A stretch of 64,000 bases of DNA, taken from positions 992,001 through 1,056,000 of the forward strand of contig NC_071646.1 in the NCBI RefSeq assembly GCF_014839835.1, given 5' to 3'. Below, piece after piece: positions 1 to 18,605 of the stretch (positions are counted from its first letter, which is position 1; each line of letters opens with the position of its first letter). This stretch comes from Dryobates pubescens. Its lineage: Eukaryota > Chordata > Aves > Piciformes > Picidae. A model generated the notes under the pieces. That model was not told where the DNA came from and did no database searches. It saw only the letters and a program-made list of their open reading frames with translations. Position numbers and translations under genes: made by a program.

Positions 1-161
1 TGCCTTTTTTTGCTTTGTTTTGGAGGAAATTTCCCCATCATCTGACTCACTGAAGCTTTGGAGGAGGCCATGGGCAGGAGGGCTGGCGTAATCCTTCCTG
101 CTTCGCAATTAATTCGTGAATATCATTAATTGTACACCGTCCCCGTCCCCCCCCTTACACC

Positions 162-191
162 ATTCTCCACACCCCCCCCCCCCCCCCCCCA
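162..191. repeat. poly-C tract
   Basis: A nearly pure run of cytosines, C-rich on the plus strand and poly-G on the minus strand. It is the first of several homopolymer G/C tracts in the window. Nothing gene-like is seen in the first 500 bases around it. Confidence 0.9.
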
Positions 192-499
192 AAATCCCTG
201 CTGCTGCTCCACAGCTGCAAGGAGTGTGTCAAAGGGTCGCCTTGGTGACCCCCTCAAAGCCCCGTGCCGTGGGGTACCCCAAACTCTTTCCCTGCCTTTT
301 TGCAGCCCCCTCCCCCAAAGCAGCAGGGACAGGGTTTGAGGTTGGGGGGGGAGGGGTTGACAGGCACACATTCACTCTCCTGCCCGCACCAGACCGGGAG
401 GGATTTACACCCTGTCCCCGGGGGGGTGCACGGAAAAGCCCCACACACCCCCCGAGCAAACCCAGCGCTCCAGGTATCAGCACCGAGGGCTGGAGCATC

Positions 500-1440
500 C
501 GTGCCTCAGTTTCCCCACTCGGGCCGGGGGTCACGCTGGTAAATGAGACCCGGGCAAGTCACCTCCGGCTGCCGGAGGGGCTCGAACCCCCCGGGACCCT
601 TCGGCCTTCTCCTAGGGCGGGGGGCACCCGGCCAAGCCACAGGACAACCCCCCCCGGCCAAAGCGACGGCTCCAACCCGGTAGCGCCGGGAGCAGCCATA
701 GCAGCCCGGGCGGGAGCTGCCGTCGGCGGGGGCCGCTCCCGGGGGCGGCGGAGCGGGCGGGGGGAGTCCGTTATTATTAACAGCCAAAAAAAAAGGGGGG
801 GTGGGGGAGGGGGGAGGTAGAAAGGACGAGTTGAGAGCGCCCCAGGATGGGGCAAAGCGACGGGGGGGCAAAGCGGGCTCGCACCCGAGGGGGTCCCGCT
901 GCACGCCTGCCCCCCCCCACACACACACTATTCCCTCGGTACCCCCCCGGCACCCCCTGCACTCACCCGGTGGCTGCGGGGAGAGGGGAACGGCGAAGTG
1001 CCTCCCTCCGACTCCACTCGGCCCGGCTCGGCTGGGTTCGGCTTTACTCGGCTCGGTTCGACTCCGCTCGGTTCGGGTACGGTCGACTTTGGGTTCGACT
1101 CCGCTCGTCTTAGTTCGGTTCCACTCGGCCCGGCCCGGCTCAGTTCGGCTGCCCTCGGCCCGGCCCCGCTGCTCCCGCGCCGAGGGAGGGCAGCACTGCC
1201 CGCCCTGCCCGGCCCGGCCCGGCGCGGCGCGGCGCGGCGCGGCGCGGCCCGCTCGGCGCCGCAGCACGCCGGGAGCTGTAGTCCGCCGCGGGGCCGCCCG
1301 CCCCTGCCGGGACTTGTAGTTCCCGCGGCCGCGGCCAGAGCTGGCGCTCGGGGATCTCCTGCCCCACACGCGGAGCGGCTTCCAGCCCCGGGGCGCGGCG
1401 AGGCGGTGGTTGTCGGGGCTGGGGGTGGCCCAGGTCATGC
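500..1440 (-). promoter_or_regulatory. CpG island with candidate noncoding exon, possible TFEB promoter
   Basis: This stretch is very GC-rich and CpG-dense, with GGCGCG runs near 1226-1250 and a degenerate CTCGG/TTCG repeat at 1005-1165. On the minus strand a good splice donor (GTGAGT, 966-961) would end an exon at 967, with transcription starting perhaps around 1150-1350. No coding sequence is recognised; the long open frames here follow from GC richness. In human, TFEB lies next to PGC on the same strand with its 5' end towards PGC, so synteny makes a TFEB 5' exon the best guess. That assignment is inference only. The CpG island itself is seen directly. Confidence 0.45.
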
Positions 1441-1443
1441 AGC

Positions 1444-1762
1444 CCCTTGCAAAGAGCCCCTTGCACCAGGGTCACGAAGACCCTTGCACCAGGGTCGTGC
1501 AGCCTTGGTGGCGTGCAGCTTCTTGCACCAGGGTTGTGCAGCCCCTTGCACCAGGATCCTGCGGCTCCTTGCCCCAGTGCTGTGCAGTTCCTTGCACTGA
1601 GGTCACGCAGTTCCTTGCACCAGAGTCGTGTAGCTCCTTGCACCAGGGTCATAAAGGCCCTTGCAGCAGCAGCATGAATCCCCTTGCACCAGGGTCGTGC
1701 AGCCCCTTGCCTTGGTGGCATGCAGCTTCTTGCACCAGGGTCATGCAGCCCCTTGCTCTGGT
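1444..1762. repeat. 23-bp minisatellite
   Basis: About fourteen diverged copies of a 23-bp unit with core CTTGCACCAGGGTC, one or two of them carrying a 16-bp insertion. The array begins exactly where the CpG island ends. Open frames across it are repeat artefacts. Confidence 0.85.
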
Positions 1763-2462
1763 CCCAGGGGTTTGTGGCCATGGAGGGTTGGCAGTGACCT
1801 GGGCACACAGCAGGCAATGGGAGCAGCAGCAGCCTGTGCCTGCTGGAGACACTGGGGAGGGTTTGGCTCCTCTAGCCAAGACCCTCAGGGGTCTGAGAGC
1901 TGCAGGAGCAGGGGGCAATGGGGATCCTGCCCACCTGGAGTTCCCAGGGCACGGCAGGACCCTGACACTGGGCTGCCCATGGCAGCAGGGTGGCATTTCT
2001 TCCCCTGTGGCAGGGAGCTGCCCAGGAGCCACCGTGGCAGACTGGGCTGCAAGCAGCAGATTTAAGGGGTGGTCACATGCCCAGCAGGGTGACTGTCATC
2101 TGACTGGGGGTGGGTGTCAGACAGCAGGCAGGGAGCCCCTGGACACCGCATCGCCCACGTGTGGCCCTGTGCTGGACCTTGAGGAACAGCCTCCTGGGTC
2201 TGCTCCGTTCCCCCAGCGCTGACCCAGTCTGACAGTTCCTCTTGACCCCAGGCAGTGGTCACTGCCACATGCCAGCCATGCCACCTTCTTGCCACCCATG
2301 CTCTGGGTGGTGCACCAATGAAGTTACCCCCTGAGAGCCAAAGCAGGGCGTTCTCCTCAGCCTGAGAGCCTTTGCATGGCTCCTCTCATCCCTAATTTAT
2401 GTGCAGGTAGCTGTGGGCAGTTCCCCCAAAGGCAGTGACCTGAGAGCTGTTCACACACAGCT
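1763..2462. other. intergenic, nothing recognised
   Basis: Between the two minisatellites I see no gene, RNA or repeat that I can name. Confidence 0.5.
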
Positions 2463-3027
2463 GCTCAGCTCTGCACACCCTGCTCCAGCACTGCACACCC
2501 TGCTCCAGTTCTGCTCACCCTGCTCCAGCACTGCACACCCTGCTCCAGCTCTGCACACCCTGCTCCAGCTCTGCACACCCTGCTCCAGTTCTGCTCACCC
2601 TGCTCCAGCACTGCACACCCTGCTCCAGTTCTGCTCACCCTGCTCCAGTTCTGCTCACCCTGCTCCAGCTCTGCACACCCTGCTCCAGCTCTGCACACCC
2701 TGCTCCAGTTCTGCTCACCCTGCTCCAGCACTGCACACCCTGCTCCAGCTCTGCACACCCTGCTCCAGCACTGCACACCCTGCTCCAGTTCTGCTCACCC
2801 TGCTCCAGCACTGCACACCCTGCTCCAGTTCTGCTCACCCTGCTCCAGCTCTGCACACCCTGCTCCAGCTCTGCACACCCTGCTCCAGTTCTGCTCACCC
2901 TGCTCCAGCACTGCACACCCTGCTCCAGTTCTGCTCACTCTGCTCCAGCACTGCACACCCTGCTCCAGTTCTGCTCACCCTGCTCCAGCTCTGCTCACCC
3001 TGCTCCAGCTCTGCACACCCTGCTCCA
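2463..3027. repeat. 20-bp minisatellite, about 28 copies
   Basis: A highly regular array of a 20-bp unit (CTGCACACCCTGCTCCAGCT and close relatives). Variants differ mainly at the last few bases (AGCT, AGCA, AGTT) and at CACA versus CTCA. Units are interspersed rather than grouped, as expected from repeated unequal exchange. Because 20 is not a multiple of 3, all frames cycle and several stay open on both strands. None is a credible gene. The array lies about 400 bp past the polyadenylation signal of the left progastricsin gene. Confidence 0.95.
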
Positions 3028-3189
3028 AAATGGTTTCTGAAGCCTCCAGAGACCACAGTGGCTCAGCCCCGGGGTCCCCACACCAGAGCTGAGCACGTGG
3101 TGCAGCCCAAATTTCTCATCCCAGCAGGAATCTGGGTCCCAGTCCAAAAGGTGACCCCAGATTTGTCATTACTGCAAACTCAAAGGCTC

Positions 3190-3328
3190 CAGGCAAAGCC
3201 CTTGAAGCTCCCCCAGCCCAACCATCCTCCAACTCTACCAAGGCTGGGGCTAAACCATGGCCCTCAGCACCACAGCTCTGTGGCTTTGAAACACCTCCAG
3301 GGATGGGGATTCAACCCCAGCCCAGGCT
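3190..3328 (-). mobile_element. CR1 LINE fragment
   Basis: Diverged match to the 3' region of CR1, read in reverse (CTCCAGGGATGGGGATTC core). It lies just beyond the 3' end of the left progastricsin gene. Confidence 0.65.
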
Positions 3329-3420
3329 GTGTGTGGAGGCCTGGAGCAAGAACTCAGAGCTGCTCCAGATCCTTCTCAGCCTCAGCCAGAGGAGACTCAA
3401 CTCAGTCAGCTCTGCAGCCC

Positions 3421-3426
3421 TTTATT
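3421..3426 (-). terminator. polyadenylation signal of left progastricsin gene
   Basis: TTTATT on the plus strand reads AATAAA on the minus strand, 86 bases after the stop codon. Cleavage would fall near 3405. Confidence 0.75.
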
Positions 3427-3511
3427 CACTACAGGGGAGCTGGAAGCTACTCCTCACCGTGGTCCAGGGGAGGAGAAGGTGTTGCAGGGACAGAGGTGAC
3501 GGTCAGCATCC

Positions 3512-6892
<3,381 letters not shown>

Positions 6893-6944
6893 GTCCCTGG
6901 GTGCCGGTGGCTCCATGGCAGCTCCCGTGCCCTGCCCAGGGCAG

Positions 6945-6956
6945 GGTGTATATAGC
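6945..6956 (-). promoter_or_regulatory. TATA box of left progastricsin gene
   Basis: CTATATAC on the minus strand about 57-62 bases before the start codon, a normal position for a gastric protease promoter with a short 5' UTR. Confidence 0.75.
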
Positions 6957-6959
6957 CAG

Positions 6960-7604
6960 CACTGTGCCCAGCCCCTTCCCTCTATCACTGCCCCCACCCA
7001 ACACCTGTGGTCTGGTTATCACCACAGCCACCCTGATTGTACCTCCTTCACCTGGTTGTCCAGGCACTAAGACATTGTCCACCCCCTCTGACACCAAGAC
7101 CAAATATGTGAGGTCTGATAAAAGGCAAAATTCTGCTGTTATCAACAAGTTAAAGTATTTTCTCTTGCCTTCAGCACCACCTTGACCTCTCCAGGAGAAC
7201 AAAGGCAGAACACACCCTGTGGAGCAAGGGGAAGAAGTTCATGATACTGGTGATCCCCTTTTGCCCCATCCAGGCAGCCAAGGAAGTGCCAGGGGCCAGC
7301 AAGATTTCTTCCATCCGGGTCTGCAATGCCCTGCAATGTTACACCCAATGCCCTCCACACAGCTGGCAGGAAACAGCAGAGCTGCTTTTGAAGCCCAGCT
7401 CTGAGCCTCTCAGGAACTAGCAAAATGGCCCCAAAAATGTCTCTTTCCAGGCATTTGTCTTCCTGCTCCTTCTGCCCTCTGGCTCTGCTAATAGCCCCCA
7501 GAGAGGCTGAGATGGGGACTAGAAGCTGCTGAGCACAGCAGCCCTGAGCGATGTGGCAGAGCTTTACCTGCCCTGTGGCAGCCCAGCCACCTCCAGAGGA
7601 CCAT
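6960..7604. other. intergenic, nothing recognised
   Basis: Upstream flank of the left progastricsin gene. No exon with good splice signals or known repeat was recognised. Confidence 0.4.
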
Positions 7605-7800
7605 GTCACAGAGTTGTGAAGGGTTGTGAGAGGCCTCTGAGATCACCCAGTCCAACATCAGCCCAACACCACCATGGCCACCACACCACATCCCCAAGTG
7701 CCATGGCCACAGGTTTCTTGGACCCCTCCAGGGATGGGGACTCCACCACCTCCCTGGGCAGCCTGTGCCAGTGCCTGAGCACCCTGGCAGTCTGAGTCCT
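7605..7800 (-). mobile_element. CR1 LINE 3' fragment
   Basis: Reverse-oriented CR1 (ATCACCCAGTCCAACATCAG, then CTCCAGGGATGGGGACTCC). It lies between the two progastricsin genes. Confidence 0.9.
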
Positions 7801-9244
7801 TGTTCAGCAGCTTTGATCAAAGCCTTTGATGTGCTGCAGTTCCTTATCCATGGCAGAGTTACACCAAGGGTGCTCAGCTCTGGTGCCTTTGAGCTGCTAT
7901 CTCCCAGAGGCTTTGAGTGATGCTGGTCACAGCCAGGCTGGAGAGCTGCAGGGCAGCATGGATTTAGCCATGTGTTCACAGGGGCTTTAGCTCTGGGACA
8001 CTGGGAAGGTGGTACCAGCCTTGCCAGTCCCTGCCAGGTCCCTGAGGACCCATCAGGGTCACTGGGAGCCCATGGCAGCTCAGGAACCCCCCCAGCAGCA
8101 CAACCTCCTCCATCACATCCTGGTGGATCTGTGCTGCTCGGAGGGACCCTGCAAAGGGAAGAGGAAAGATCAGCAGGGCCGTGGTTCAGCCTTCTCCTGT
8201 CCCTTCCTGCCAGCAGTGCTGCCAGAGCAGCTTCAGAACTCTTCCCATTTTAAAGGGGAGGGGAAATGCCCTTCCCTGCCCCCCTCCTATCTAATCTGCG
8301 TCTCAGCCTGTGTCAATATTTTGACACAAAGCACCGAGGAGTTTGTGTCCTCTCCCTGCCGGGATGACAGAGCTATTAATACATCTGCTAATGAGCTCTG
8401 ATGATAAAGAGCTTCTAAGAATGGAATCAGGATCCCAGGAGAGAGTGGTGTCACCCGAGCCTCCCCCAGCCAAGGTGTTCCCCATCCCCTGGGGCCACCC
8501 AGCGCCATTCCCAGCACCGCAGCTGAGCTCTCCCCTGACCCAGTAGCCCTGCCCGGGGGCGCAGGGGTCGGCTGGATGCCCTGACTAACCCAGGGTGACT
8601 TCATGCTTCCACCTGAACTGAGTCACAGGACTTTGCTTGCCCTTATCCAGCTGCAGGGAGGATTAGAGCCCTCCCACACACAACTCTGACCAGGAAGAGG
8701 GATGGAGGAGGTGGGGACAAACCGGCCCCGCAGCTGCACCCTCGGCCGGCTGGAGCGATCGGTTCAGCCCTGCAAGCACCAGCGGCTGCAAGAGGCAGGG
8801 CAGCCTGTCCCTGAGGTCACCCCAAGGGCACCACAGGCTGCAAGCAAAGCAATGTCCACTGCCACCAGCTGTGTTTGCCTGGCTAGGTGCTGCCGAGCCT
8901 CTGGCTGAAGTGCCTTAGTGCCACCTGGCAGCTGGCAGTGCCTGCAGCAGGGTGAAGCCAAACCACCCCGAGAGGGACTCCTGGCACGACCGGGCACACA
9001 CCAGCACTGAGAGCACACAGCAGAGCTGGGGGGGTGGGGGAGTCCCTCGGGGAACCCCTGTCCCCAGGGCTGTGGTTGGTGTTTGAAAGCAAGCTCAGTG
9101 ACTTTTTGGTGTCCTGCTCCCCAGCGGCAGAGCCTGGTCCCTGCTGCTTCTCACCTGCAAAGCCAAACCCGTGCAGGAATCAGCTCAGGAGCTGCACTCT
9201 GGGCTTGTCCCTCGCTGCGAGCAAGGACAGGAGTGCACTGCACA
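7801..9244. other. intergenic between progastricsin copies
   Basis: No gene, RNA or array recognised. An AT-richer patch at 8310-8420 includes TAATACATCTGCTAATGAGC, but I cannot assign it. Confidence 0.4.
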
Positions 9245-9685
9245 CTGAGGAGCAGGAGCAGAGAAGGGCAGAGAAGCTGGGGAAGGGTCTAGAGCAGAAG
9301 ACTTCTGGGGAGCAGCTGGGAACTGAGGTGTTTCAGTCTGGAGGAGGCTGAGGGGAGACCTCCTTGCTCTCTACAGCTCCCTGAGAGGAGGCTGGAGCCA
9401 GGTGGGGTTTGGGATCTTCTGCCAAGGAACAAGTGAGAGGAGAAAAGGCAACAGCTTCAAGCTGCACCAGGGGAGGTTTAGGTTGAACATGAGGCAAAGT
9501 TTCTTCCCCCAAGGGCTGGCCCAGGCTGCCCAGGGCAGTGCTGGATTCCTCATCCCTGGAGGTGTTTCAGAGCCACAGAGATGTGGTGCTGAGGGCCACG
9601 GCTCGGTGGTGACCTGGCAGTGCTGGGCTGGACTCAAAGAGATCTTTTCCAACCAAAACAATTCCATGACTGAGTTTCTCCTGGC
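9245..9685 (+). mobile_element. CR1 LINE 3' fragment, long
   Basis: About 440 bp of sense CR1, from the AGGAGGCTGAGGGGAGACCT segment through the tail ending AACAATTCCATGACT. It ends about 110 bp before the polyadenylation signal of the right progastricsin gene. Confidence 0.9.
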
Positions 9686-9793
9686 ACTTACCTCCCTGTC
9701 TGAGACCTCCCTGTCTGAGACACACAACCCAGCAGCCCGCCCTCAGGCACCGCTCAACAAGCTCAGGGCAGGGACAGCTTGAGATGTTTGGGG

Positions 9794-9799
9794 TTTATT
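9794..9799 (-). terminator. polyadenylation signal of right progastricsin gene
   Basis: AATAAA on the minus strand, about 140 bases after the stop codon. Confidence 0.7.
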
Positions 9800-9937
9800 T
9801 ATAACAGGAGGCTGTGAGAGCACACTGAGACACCCCAGGGGGACAGGGAGGAACACCAAGGTGCAGAGGAACCCCAAGAGCTGCTGCAGCCAGGGCAGTG
9901 TGGCCAGCAGAGGGGCCGGGGGCTGCTGCTCCCTGCT

Positions 9938-14268
<4,331 letters not shown>

Positions 14269-14346
14269 GGTGCAGGAGTTGTCCACTGGTCCCCACACAG
14301 CTTCTGGGAGCCCACAGCAGATGCCCTGCGCTGCTCAGCCTCCCCA

Positions 14347-14356
14347 GCTTTATACC
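14347..14356 (-). promoter_or_regulatory. TATA box of right progastricsin gene
   Basis: GGTATAAAGC on the minus strand, about 85 bases before the start codon. Confidence 0.75.
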
Positions 14357-14359
14357 GGG

Positions 14360-14924
14360 AGGCAGTGGCTGCCTCCTTATCTACTGACCTGCATTTTCCA
14401 CTGCCACCACGTGCAGCCTGGGGCTTCAAGGCTCTCTTTGTGTGCCGGACCACGAGGATTTCGAGGAGTCTGTGTCCTTAGCGAGGTGCTCAGGTGAGGG
14501 CAGAGCGGCGCTCCCGAGATCAAAGTGTTAGCATCGATAAGGAGCAGCTCTTATCACGGCAGGCAGAGAGGAGTGACCCAGACGTCACGGCACGGAGCTG
14601 GGACACCGTTATCTGTGTTCCTCCGAGCTCGGGCTGAACCTCTCCCCAAAACAACAAAGCAGCTCTCGTGGCTCTTGGCGCAGGATGGAACCGGCCTGGG
14701 GCTTTCGTCTGCCGCTCTTCCGCCCCGGCCAGCGGCCCGCAGCCACCTCCTGCCCCGGGGGAGGGAGGGCTGCTCCTGCTCCTGCTCCCGAGGTTTCTCC
14801 AGGGCATAGTGAGAAAACCTGGAGCTGGAGGCTTTGCTCATCCTAAGGGTTTGAAGCTCTCATTTCCTCCCCGGTGGGTTCTGACGCTGTTCTTCTCCAC
14901 CTCACCGAGTGCTGCCTTCAGCTC
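14360..14924. other. upstream flank of right progastricsin, CpG-rich patch
   Basis: Promoter-proximal sequence without recognised exons. A moderately CpG-rich patch lies at 14500-14770. Confidence 0.4.
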
Positions 14925-15375
14925 TGAGGAGGACAGGAGGAGGACATGGACCTGCTGGAAAGGGTCCAGGGGAAGCCATGGAGATGATCAGAGGGCTGGA
15001 GCGCCTCTGCTACAGGGACAGGAGAAGAGAAGGCTCCAGGGAGACTTTAGAGCAGCCTTCCAGTCCCTGAAGGGGCTCCAGGAGAGCTGGGGAGGGACTT
15101 TTGCCAGGGGCTGGGAGTGATGGGATGAGAGCTGAGGGATTAAACTGAGAGTAGATTTGGATTAGATGCAAGGAAGACATTCTCCACTCTGAAGGTGCTG
15201 AGAGCCTGGCCCCTGCTGCCCAGAGAGCTGGGAGCTGCCCCACCTCTGCAACCACTGCAGCTCAGGCTGGGGCTCTGAGCAGCCTGCTCTGGTTGGGGAT
15301 GTCCCTGCTGGCTGCAGGGGCCTGGGGCTGGGGGAGCCTTGCAGGTCCCTTCCAACCTAAACCATTCCAGAGGTC
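14925..15375 (+). mobile_element. CR1 LINE 3' fragment, long
   Basis: Sense CR1 of about 450 bp, ending GGTCCCTTCCAACCTAAACC. It lies between the right progastricsin gene and FRS3. Confidence 0.9.
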
Positions 15376-15899
15376 TGCAATCCATCAGCCTCCCAGCCCT
15401 GCACCACCCCCTCCTGCAGGCACTGCTGCTTTCCAGGTGTCACACAGCCCTCCCCTGCTGCTGCCTCCACACTATTTTGGGCAGAAATCTCCTGGCTTGG
15501 GGTTTCTTTTCTGTCTCAGTTTCTGCAGTACCTGATTCTCTTGCCCCCTGCATCACAAGGCAGGAGCTGAGCTTCCCTTCCCAGGGGAGGCTTAACCCAT
15601 CCAGCCTAGAGAGGCAGAAAATTCCTTGTGTGGGTTTCTTTTGCCTTTTTCCTGTGTAAAACAGAAACCCCAACCCCACCCCACCCCACCCCCAGACATC
15701 CTACACCACCAACAAACAGCCCAACAGCCCCAAAACATTTGGGGTTATAACTGAGCTATTTTCCAGCAAATGAACCAAAATATTTGGGGTCATAACTTCA
15801 ATTATTTTTCTAGCACACAGACCCAAATATTTTGGGGCTCTGAGGTAAACATTTCCTGGTAAATGGCCCCAAATGTTTGCAGTTATAACCTAAATGCTT
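15376..15899. other. intergenic with a short diverged repeat
   Basis: At 15735-15890 there are three or four diverged copies of a roughly 50-bp unit reading AAATATTTGGGGTCATAAC and variants. Nothing else is recognised. Confidence 0.5.
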
Positions 15900-16175
15900 C
15901 CCAGAGCTCCTCCAGGCTGGTTTGCAGCCCTGCTCCTGGGCTCTTCCAGCTGGCACCCAGGAGGCTCCATCCACACAGGAGGAGAAACTTCTCTGGTGTG
16001 AGGCTGCTGGAGGCCTGGAGCAGGCTGCCCACAGAGGTTGTGGAGTCTCCTTCTGTGCAGAGCTTCCAACCCCCCCTGGCCATTGTGCTCCTGGGCAAGC
16101 TGCTGTGGGTGCCCTGCTGGAGCAGGGGGCTTGGACTGGGTGATCCCCAGAGGTCCCTTCCCACCCCCTCTGGCT
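15900..16175 (+). mobile_element. CR1 LINE 3' fragment, second subfamily
   Basis: Sense CR1 of a different subfamily (TGAGGCTGCTGGAGGCCTGG, then GCAAGCTGCTGTGGGTGCCC). The same subfamily recurs at 27035 and 49960. Confidence 0.85.
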
Positions 16176-16574
16176 TCCCTCTCTCCATCTCCTCTGCCCA
16201 CAGCCTGGCACCGCTCATCCCAGCGCTCCCCGGGGATCTCATTCCCTCAGGAATACCTGGGGGGGAATTTGTGTCCTTTGCTGGCTATTGAGACCATAAC
16301 CAAGCAATGATCTTGTTTGCTAGCAGGATTGATAGCAAGATCAACTTACTCAGAGGGGATAAAGCAGCAGACCCTGGCTGCAGGCAAGGAGCAGCTATCG
16401 GAACGTCGACAGCCGCAGCCTTATCGGCAGCGCCCGGCGGGCACAGCGCTGCGCCAGCACACCAAGCACTAAGGTGCCCTCTACAGCACAAACACTTCCC
16501 CCTCTGGCCACTTCTTGACCCACAGTTACACAGCACTTGATTGCTGAGGGGTTTGGCTCAAGAGGAAACAAGGA

Positions 16575-17080
16575 CTGCACAGAATGGCTCAGGTTGGAAG
16601 GGACCTCGGAGCTCATCTGCTCCAGCACCCACCCTGCCACGGGCAGCTCTCAGCTGGGCTCAGCTGCTCAGGGCCTCATCCAGCCTTCAACACCCCCAGG
16701 CAGGAGGCAGCCACAGCCTCCCTGGGCAGCCTGTGCCAGAGTCTCACCTCCCTCACACCGGAGAACTTCTTCCTCAGCTCCACTCTGCCCCTGCTCTGCC
16801 TCAGCTCCAAACCCTTCCCCCTTGGCCTGGCTCAGACCCCCTCAGGAAGTCTCTCTGCAGGATTCCTCCAGGTCCTGGCAGCAGCTCTGAGGTCCCCCTG
16901 GAGCTTTCTCCTCTGCAGGCTGCACAGCCCCAGCTCCCTCAGCCTGTGCTCACAGCAGAGCTGCTGCAGCCCCTGGGGCTCTGCTGTGTCCTGCTGCAGC
17001 AGGTCCTTGTCCCCCCTGCGCTGTGTGCCCCAGAGCTGGATGCAGCTCTCCAGGTGAGGTCTCACCAGGCCTGCAGCTGC
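16575..17080 (-). mobile_element. CR1 LINE 3' fragment, long
   Basis: About 500 bp of reverse-oriented CR1, from CAGAATGGCTCAGGTTGGAA to AGAGCTGGATGCAGCTCTCC. It lies just downstream of the putative FRS3 polyadenylation site. Confidence 0.95.
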
Positions 17081-18484
17081 ATGAGGCCATGTGGGGCCTG
17101 TTTGCCTGGGTCTCCACTTTCCACACGAGGCAGAGGTCACTTGGAAAGGCTCTCAGCTGTCCCTCTGCAGCCCCCACAGAAGACAGCAGCAGGGCACCGT
17201 GGTTACAACTCCATTTATTCTGCATACATTCGTAGTGCACATTAATGTCAGACAGGAGCACTCCTCAGGTCACACAGCACTGCTGCTGTTTGTCACCTCT
17301 AAGGTCACAGCCAGCTGAGGGGAGGGGAGGGGGGGACAGGAGGACAGAATGGATTCCATACAAACCACCTGGAGAAGCAATTAACAGTGAGAGCCACCCC
17401 TCTCATCACAGCAGCCAGGCCCCACCACGGCCAGAGCCCAGGGAGCACTTCTTGCTCTTCTGCCACCTCAGAAGACAGCAGCAGAGGTGAGGGCAGGGAG
17501 GCTGGCAGGGGAGGAGGGCTGGAGATACCACAGATGAGTCTGGGCCTTTCAACTGCCAAAGCAGTCACTTGGGGAAGGAACACAGATGAGGTCCCTTGGT
17601 TACAGCCAACCTTCCCCAGACCCTGCTCTGTAATTGCCAACTTCAAAGCTCTCAGGCTCTCCACCAAGCTGCTTTCACCTTTGGTCCTGCTGGGTAACAG
17701 GCATCCAAACCTGTTCTGCTACCTGTGCAGGGCACTTCCAGACAAGCCAAGTTGGAGGGAAAGACAAACTTCCCAGGAAGGCTGGTGGCAGCCCTCCCAG
17801 GAGCTGAACTGGGGCAGTGCAGCCCTTAGTGAGCCTCAATGACACTTCACAGCCAAGATACCACCTGAGAGGGCTGAGCAACATCAACACAGAGGGAGAG
17901 AGGAAAGACCTGGGGAGAGAATGGCTGAGAACAGAAAGCTGCAGGAGCAAGGCCTGGGCTGGGTTTTCTCCCAGTGAGCAGCATGGCTTAGGGAACAGGG
18001 ACAGCAGCAACAGTGCAGTACCAATGGCACAGGCAAGTCTCCCTGCAGAGATATTGATCCTCCAACCCCTCCCAATCCAGCCTCTCCTTGGCCATCCTCT
18101 CCCTGGAAGGCAGCCACAGCTCACAGACTTTCCAGCCTCCTTCCCTGGGGGGGGGGGGGGGAGCAAAGCAGCCACATAAAATGGGTTAGAAGGGAATTAA
18201 AACCCCACAAATCAACCCCCCCCTCCCATGGCAGAAGACAGCAAAGCACCAGGAGAAGCTGCATTCCTGCCCAGAGGTTCTTGGGGTGAGAGGGTTTGTG
18301 CACTCACCAGGGAAGAAGAACAGCAGGGGGAGAGGTTCCACTGACTTACTCAAAACCCAAACAAGAACCACTAGAAAGGTTAAGACAGCAGCAGATGGCT
18401 GCCCTCCAAGCCACCCCCTGAACCCCACTCATGAGAAGAGAAAGGAGCTCAGGGAAGACACCAGAGAGTTCCTGAAGGGCTTAG

Positions 18485-18605
18485 AAAATGCCAGCTCAGA
18501 GGCCTTGAGCAACCTGGGCTAGCAGGAGGTGTCCCTGCCCACGGCAGGGGGGTTGGAACTGGACGATCTTCAAGGTCCCTTCCAACCCAAAGCACTCTGT
18601 GACTC
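18485..18605 (+). mobile_element. CR1 LINE 3' tail
   Basis: Short sense CR1 terminus (CAAGGTCCCTTCCAACCC, then CACTCTGTGACTC) within the putative FRS3 3' UTR. Confidence 0.85.

Noticed and set aside
506-1438. 310-codon minus-strand open frame rich in RTEP and GRA repeats
   Set aside because: Produced by the CpG-rich, stop-poor CTCGG repeat; no family resemblance.
1444-1762. CRISPR-like array
   Set aside because: A minisatellite without conserved repeats separated by unique spacers, in a vertebrate genome.
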